Positions 7,006-10,442 of a stretch of DNA of 10,442 nucleotides are shown one piece after another. This DNA is from Porticoccaceae bacterium UBA1117 (GTDB lineage Bacteria; Pseudomonadota; Gammaproteobacteria; Pseudomonadales; Porticoccaceae). Position numbers and translations under genes: made by a program. The DNA lies in contig DCBC01000080.1 of NCBI GenBank assembly GCA_002313335.1, forward strand, positions 7,399-17,840. Direction: 5' to 3'. A model generated the notes under the pieces. It did no database searches, was not told the origin of the DNA, and saw only the letters and a program-made list of their open reading frames with translations. Position 1 is the first letter of the stretch. Each line of letters starts with the position of its first letter.

Positions 7006-7034
7006 TTGAATATCACTACCACTATACCTATAAT
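7006..7034 (+). promoter_or_regulatory. Promoter of the atp operon
   Basis: TTGAAT (7006-7011), a 17-base spacer and a perfect TATAAT (7029-7034) precede atpI. The bases just after the -10 are GCCCCCCGC, a strongly GC-rich discriminator like those of rRNA promoters. Transcription would start near 7041, giving a leader of about 58 nt. This promoter makes the ATP synthase genes at least partly independent of mnmG-parB transcription, although I see no terminator between parB and it. Confidence 0.75.
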
Positions 7035-7043
7035 GCCCCCCGC

Positions 7044-7079
7044 TCCCAGCGTGACAGTGAAAGCTTGGGGAAACTGGGA
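7044..7079 (+). promoter_or_regulatory. Inverted repeat in the atpI leader
   Basis: TCCCAG (7044-7049) and CTGGGA (7074-7079) form a perfect 6-bp stem with a 24-nt loop, starting a few bases after the predicted transcription start and ending 19 bases before the atpI ATG. No known motif is recognised, and the long loop makes significance uncertain. Confidence 0.3.
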
Positions 7080-7098
7080 AATATGGTAAGAGCGCGTA

Positions 7099-7467
7099 AT
7101 GACTACCATTCCAAAACCGCCAGTACATAGGGTCTCGCTGATTCAGTTGATTACGCTGATCGTAGTGAGTTCGGTCGTTTTTTGGTTTGACCAAATTGTT
7201 GCTAGATCAGTATTTTTAGGGGGCTTAACCCAGTTGTTACCCCAAGCTTGGTTTGCTCATGTTGCGTTTAAGCATGTTGGTGCAAGTCAGGCACATGTTA
7301 TTGTTCAGGCTATGTACCGTGGGGAAACAGGAAAAGTTGTACTGACCGCATCTGCGTTCATCGCGACTTTTGTGTTGTTTAAGGAAGTTAACATTATTGG
7401 GTTTATGGCTGCTTTTGTAGGTATGATTCCATTGCAACTATTTTTGGTTGCGAGAATAGTAAAATAA
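7099..7467 (+). CDS. atpI: ATP synthase protein I (assembly factor AtpI)
   Basis: AtpI is a small membrane protein, encoded first in most bacterial atp operons, that helps assemble the c-ring and is not part of the finished enzyme. The 122 residues form four hydrophobic segments at about 12-30, 36-57, 78-95 and 98-120. The second contains the family pattern GGL-x-x-LLP. Overall sequence is poorly conserved, so the call rests on these features plus its position just before atpB. The start is ATG at 7099 with a modest AAGAG site. It follows parB after 146 bases, which contain the atp promoter. Confidence 0.88.
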   Translation: MTTIPKPPVHRVSLIQLITLIVVSSVVFWFDQIVARSVFLGGLTQLLPQAWFAHVAFKHVGASQAHVIVQAMYRGETGKVVLTASAFIATFVLFKEVNIIGFMAAFVGMIPLQLFLVARIVK

Positions 7468-7482
7468 CTAGCGTAGATAGTG

Positions 7483-7515
7483 CACTGATCATTTTTGGTT
7501 GTGCATCATTCAGTG
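7483..7515 (+). promoter_or_regulatory. Inverted repeat between atpI and atpB
   Basis: CACTGA (7483-7488) and TCAGTG (7510-7515) can pair across a 21-nt loop in the 71-base gap after atpI. No T-run follows, so it is not a standard terminator. It might mark an mRNA processing or stability site separating low-expressed atpI from atpB, which is speculative. Confidence 0.3.
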
Positions 7516-7538
7516 TTCAGAAGAGTTGAGATAAATAG

Positions 7539-8885
<1,347 letters not shown>

Positions 8886-8930
8886 CAACGACTTAATTTT
8901 TAATCCAACCTTCATTAACGAGGTATTGGC

Positions 8931-9401
8931 GTGAATATCAATCTAACGCTTTTCGGTCAAATGGTGACCTTCGCAATCTTTGTGTGGTTTTGCATGAAGT
9001 TTGTGTGGCCAGTCATAATTACGGCTATGGAAGAACGGCAACAGAAAATTGCTGATGGACTGGATGCAGCTGACCGTGCCATGCGCGATCTTGAGGCTGC
9101 GCAGGACAAGGCAACTGACCAGATGAAAGAAGCTAAGCAGGAAGCTGCCGGCATCGTTGATCAGGCTAACAAACGAGCAAATCAAATTGTAGATGAAGCT
9201 AAGCAGCAGGCGATTACCGAAGGCGATCGTTTAAAGATTGCCGCTGAAGCAGAAATCGAGCAAGAGATTAATCGAGCTAAAGAAGAGCTTCGCGCTTCAG
9301 TAGCCGGATTAGCTTTAGCGGGCGCTGAAAAGATTCTTGAAGCGTCCATTGATGATAAAGCTAACCGCGCGTTGGTTGACAATTTAGCGTCGCAGCTTTA
9401 A
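8931..9401 (+). CDS. atpF: ATP synthase F0 subunit b
   Basis: Subunit b is the peripheral stalk that holds F1 still relative to subunit a. Its 156 residues are the same as in E. coli. A single N-terminal membrane helix (about 6-27, with FVWPVI at its end) is followed by a long, charged, alanine-rich right-handed coiled coil from about residue 35 to 125, then the C-terminal segment that contacts delta. The start is GTG at 8931 with GAGG 7 nt upstream, 45 bases after atpE. Only one b gene is present in this cluster, so the stalk is a b2 homodimer unless another copy exists elsewhere. Confidence 0.97.
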   Translation: MNINLTLFGQMVTFAIFVWFCMKFVWPVIITAMEERQQKIADGLDAADRAMRDLEAAQDKATDQMKEAKQEAAGIVDQANKRANQIVDEAKQQAITEGDRLKIAAEAEIEQEINRAKEELRASVAGLALAGAEKILEASIDDKANRALVDNLASQL

Positions 9402-9413
9402 CAGAGGTTTACC

Positions 9414-9950
9414 ATGGCAGAATTGAGCACGCTAGCAAGACCCTACGCTAAAGCAGCCTTTGAGTTTGCTGTTGATGCGTCGGATCTTAAAGGTTGGGCT
9501 GATAGTCTTGCTACTTCAGCAGCGGTTACTCAGCATGCCGCTGTAGTGAAGCTGTTGGGTTCGCCAAGTTCAACTCCAGCGAACCAAGCAGCAATGATTA
9601 TTGAGCTTTGTGGTGATGTTCTTGGTGTTACCGGACGCAATTTTATTATTATCTTGTCCGAGAACAGACGTTTGACATTGTTGCCCCACATTTCTCATCA
9701 GTTCGAAGTTATGAAAGCGAATCGAGAAAAGGCGGTTGATGTAGAAGTTGCCTCAGCACAGCCATTAGATTCAGAGCAACAAAAAGTGTTGTCTGAAGCA
9801 TTGAGTAAAAAGCTACAACGTAAAGTAAATATGCAGGTTAGTTTAGACAAGAGCCTGCTTGGTGGTGCGGTTATCCGTGCCGGGGACACCGTTATTGACG
9901 GGTCCATTCGCGGTCGTTTGACCAAACTCGCCGAATCACTAAATTCGTAA
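9414..9950 (+). CDS. atpH: ATP synthase F1 subunit delta
   Basis: Subunit delta caps F1 and links it to the b stalk. The 178 residues include the N-terminal helical bundle (ARPYAKAAFEFA, 8-19, typical of the family), NFIIILSENRRL in the middle (about 76-87) and the C-terminal pattern LLGGAVIRAGDTVIDGSIRGRL (about 148-169). Its length matches the E. coli 177. It starts with ATG at 9414, 12 bases after atpF, with AGAGG 6 nt upstream. Confidence 0.97.
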   Translation: MAELSTLARPYAKAAFEFAVDASDLKGWADSLATSAAVTQHAAVVKLLGSPSSTPANQAAMIIELCGDVLGVTGRNFIIILSENRRLTLLPHISHQFEVMKANREKAVDVEVASAQPLDSEQQKVLSEALSKKLQRKVNMQVSLDKSLLGGAVIRAGDTVIDGSIRGRLTKLAESLNS

Positions 9951-9966
9951 GGATTGAGGCCTAAGC

Positions 9967-10442
9967 ATGCAGCAACTGAATCCATCAGAGATCAGTGAAA
10001 TTATCAAGAGTCGTATTGACAACCTTGATGTTTCATCAGAAGCCCAAAATGAGGGCACCATTGTTTCCGTATCGGACGGAATCATTCGCATACACGGCCT
10101 AGCCGACGTAATGTATGGCGAAATGATTGAGTTCGATGGCGGAGTTTACGGTATGGCACTTAACCTCGAGCGCGACTCTGTCGGAGCCGTGGTATTAGGT
10201 GACTACCAAACCTTAGCTGAAGGCCAAAAAGCCAGATGCACCGGGCGCGTTTTAGAGGTTCCTGTCGGTCCAGAACTCGAGGGTCGTGTAGTTGACGCAC
10301 TGGGTAATCCTATTGACGGGAAAGGACCGGTTAATGCCGCCTTGACTGACGCAGTGGAAAAGGTTGCTCCCGGCGTTATTGAGCGACAGTCAGTCGATCA
10401 GCCAGTGCAGATTGGTTTAAAGGCTGTTGACACTATGGTCCC
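9967..10442 (+). CDS. atpA: ATP synthase F1 subunit alpha, cut off by window edge
   Basis: Subunit alpha forms the non-catalytic nucleotide sites of the alpha3-beta3 hexamer. ATG at 9967 with GAGG 8 nt upstream opens a frame of 158 codons to the right edge, about 30% of the usual 513. It begins [18 protein letters not shown], followed by the beta-barrel domain ([16 protein letters not shown], then GEMIEF) and the conserved [11 protein letters not shown] and [10 protein letters not shown]. It ends at VDTMV, just before the Walker A loop. The rest of the operon (atpG, atpD, atpC) presumably follows outside. Confidence 0.98.
   Translation, partial: MQQLNPSEISEIIKSRIDNLDVSSEAQNEGTIVSVSDGIIRIHGLADVMYGEMIEFDGGVYGMALNLERDSVGAVVLGDYQTLAEGQKARCTGRVLEVPVGPELEGRVVDALGNPIDGKGPVNAALTDAVEKVAPGVIERQSVDQPVQIGLKAVDTMV

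Overview
The window looks like an origin-proximal segment of a gammaproteobacterial chromosome. Every gene is a core housekeeping gene. MnmG, RsmG, AtpB and the other ATP synthase subunits read as close relatives of E. coli and Pseudomonas proteins: MnmG keeps Cys47 and Cys277 at identical numbering, and AtpE and AtpF have exactly the E. coli lengths of 79 and 156 residues. Composition is moderately AT-rich. The chromosomal parA-parB pair, the Pseudomonas-like AtpB N-terminus and the YidC groove lysine suggest a marine, non-enteric lineage (Cellvibrionales or Oceanospirillales-like), but the family cannot be fixed from sequence reading alone.

Layout. Left arm, minus strand: rpmH (2138-2004), rnpA (2000-1617), yidD (1624-1367) and yidC (1361 to the left edge, C-terminus missing) form one tight operon for ribosomal protein L34, the RNase P protein and two membrane-insertion factors. 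Centre: a gene-free AT-rich stretch (about 2139-2706) carries a clear promoter for rpmH, a -10 element for mnmG, one perfect and three near-perfect DnaA boxes, and a tract of 13% GC. This is the best candidate for oriC. Right arm, plus strand: mnmG, rsmG, parA, parB, then a separately promoted atpI-atpB-atpE-atpF-atpH-atpA operon, with atpA cut by the right edge.

How it fits together. Transcription diverges from the central gap on both sides, as expected if replication forks leave from there. A hand count of G and C in the gap shows C excess up to about 2580 and slight G excess after it, so the skew changes at the AT-rich tract. The right arm follows the E. coli/Vibrio order (oriC-mnmG-rsmG-[parAB]-atp). 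The left arm is the rpmH-rnpA-yidD-yidC block that in Pseudomonas sits beside dnaA. No dnaA is present here.

Most of the content is ordinary. The points worth a second look are an AtpB subunit about 65 residues longer than normal, with an apparent extra transmembrane hairpin between the helix carrying the essential arginine and the last helix; a U-rich leader before atpE that resembles the classic E. coli atpE translational enhancer; an atp promoter with an rRNA-like GC-rich discriminator; and the candidate origin itself. I saw no mobile element, CRISPR array, tRNA, rRNA or defence-like system.
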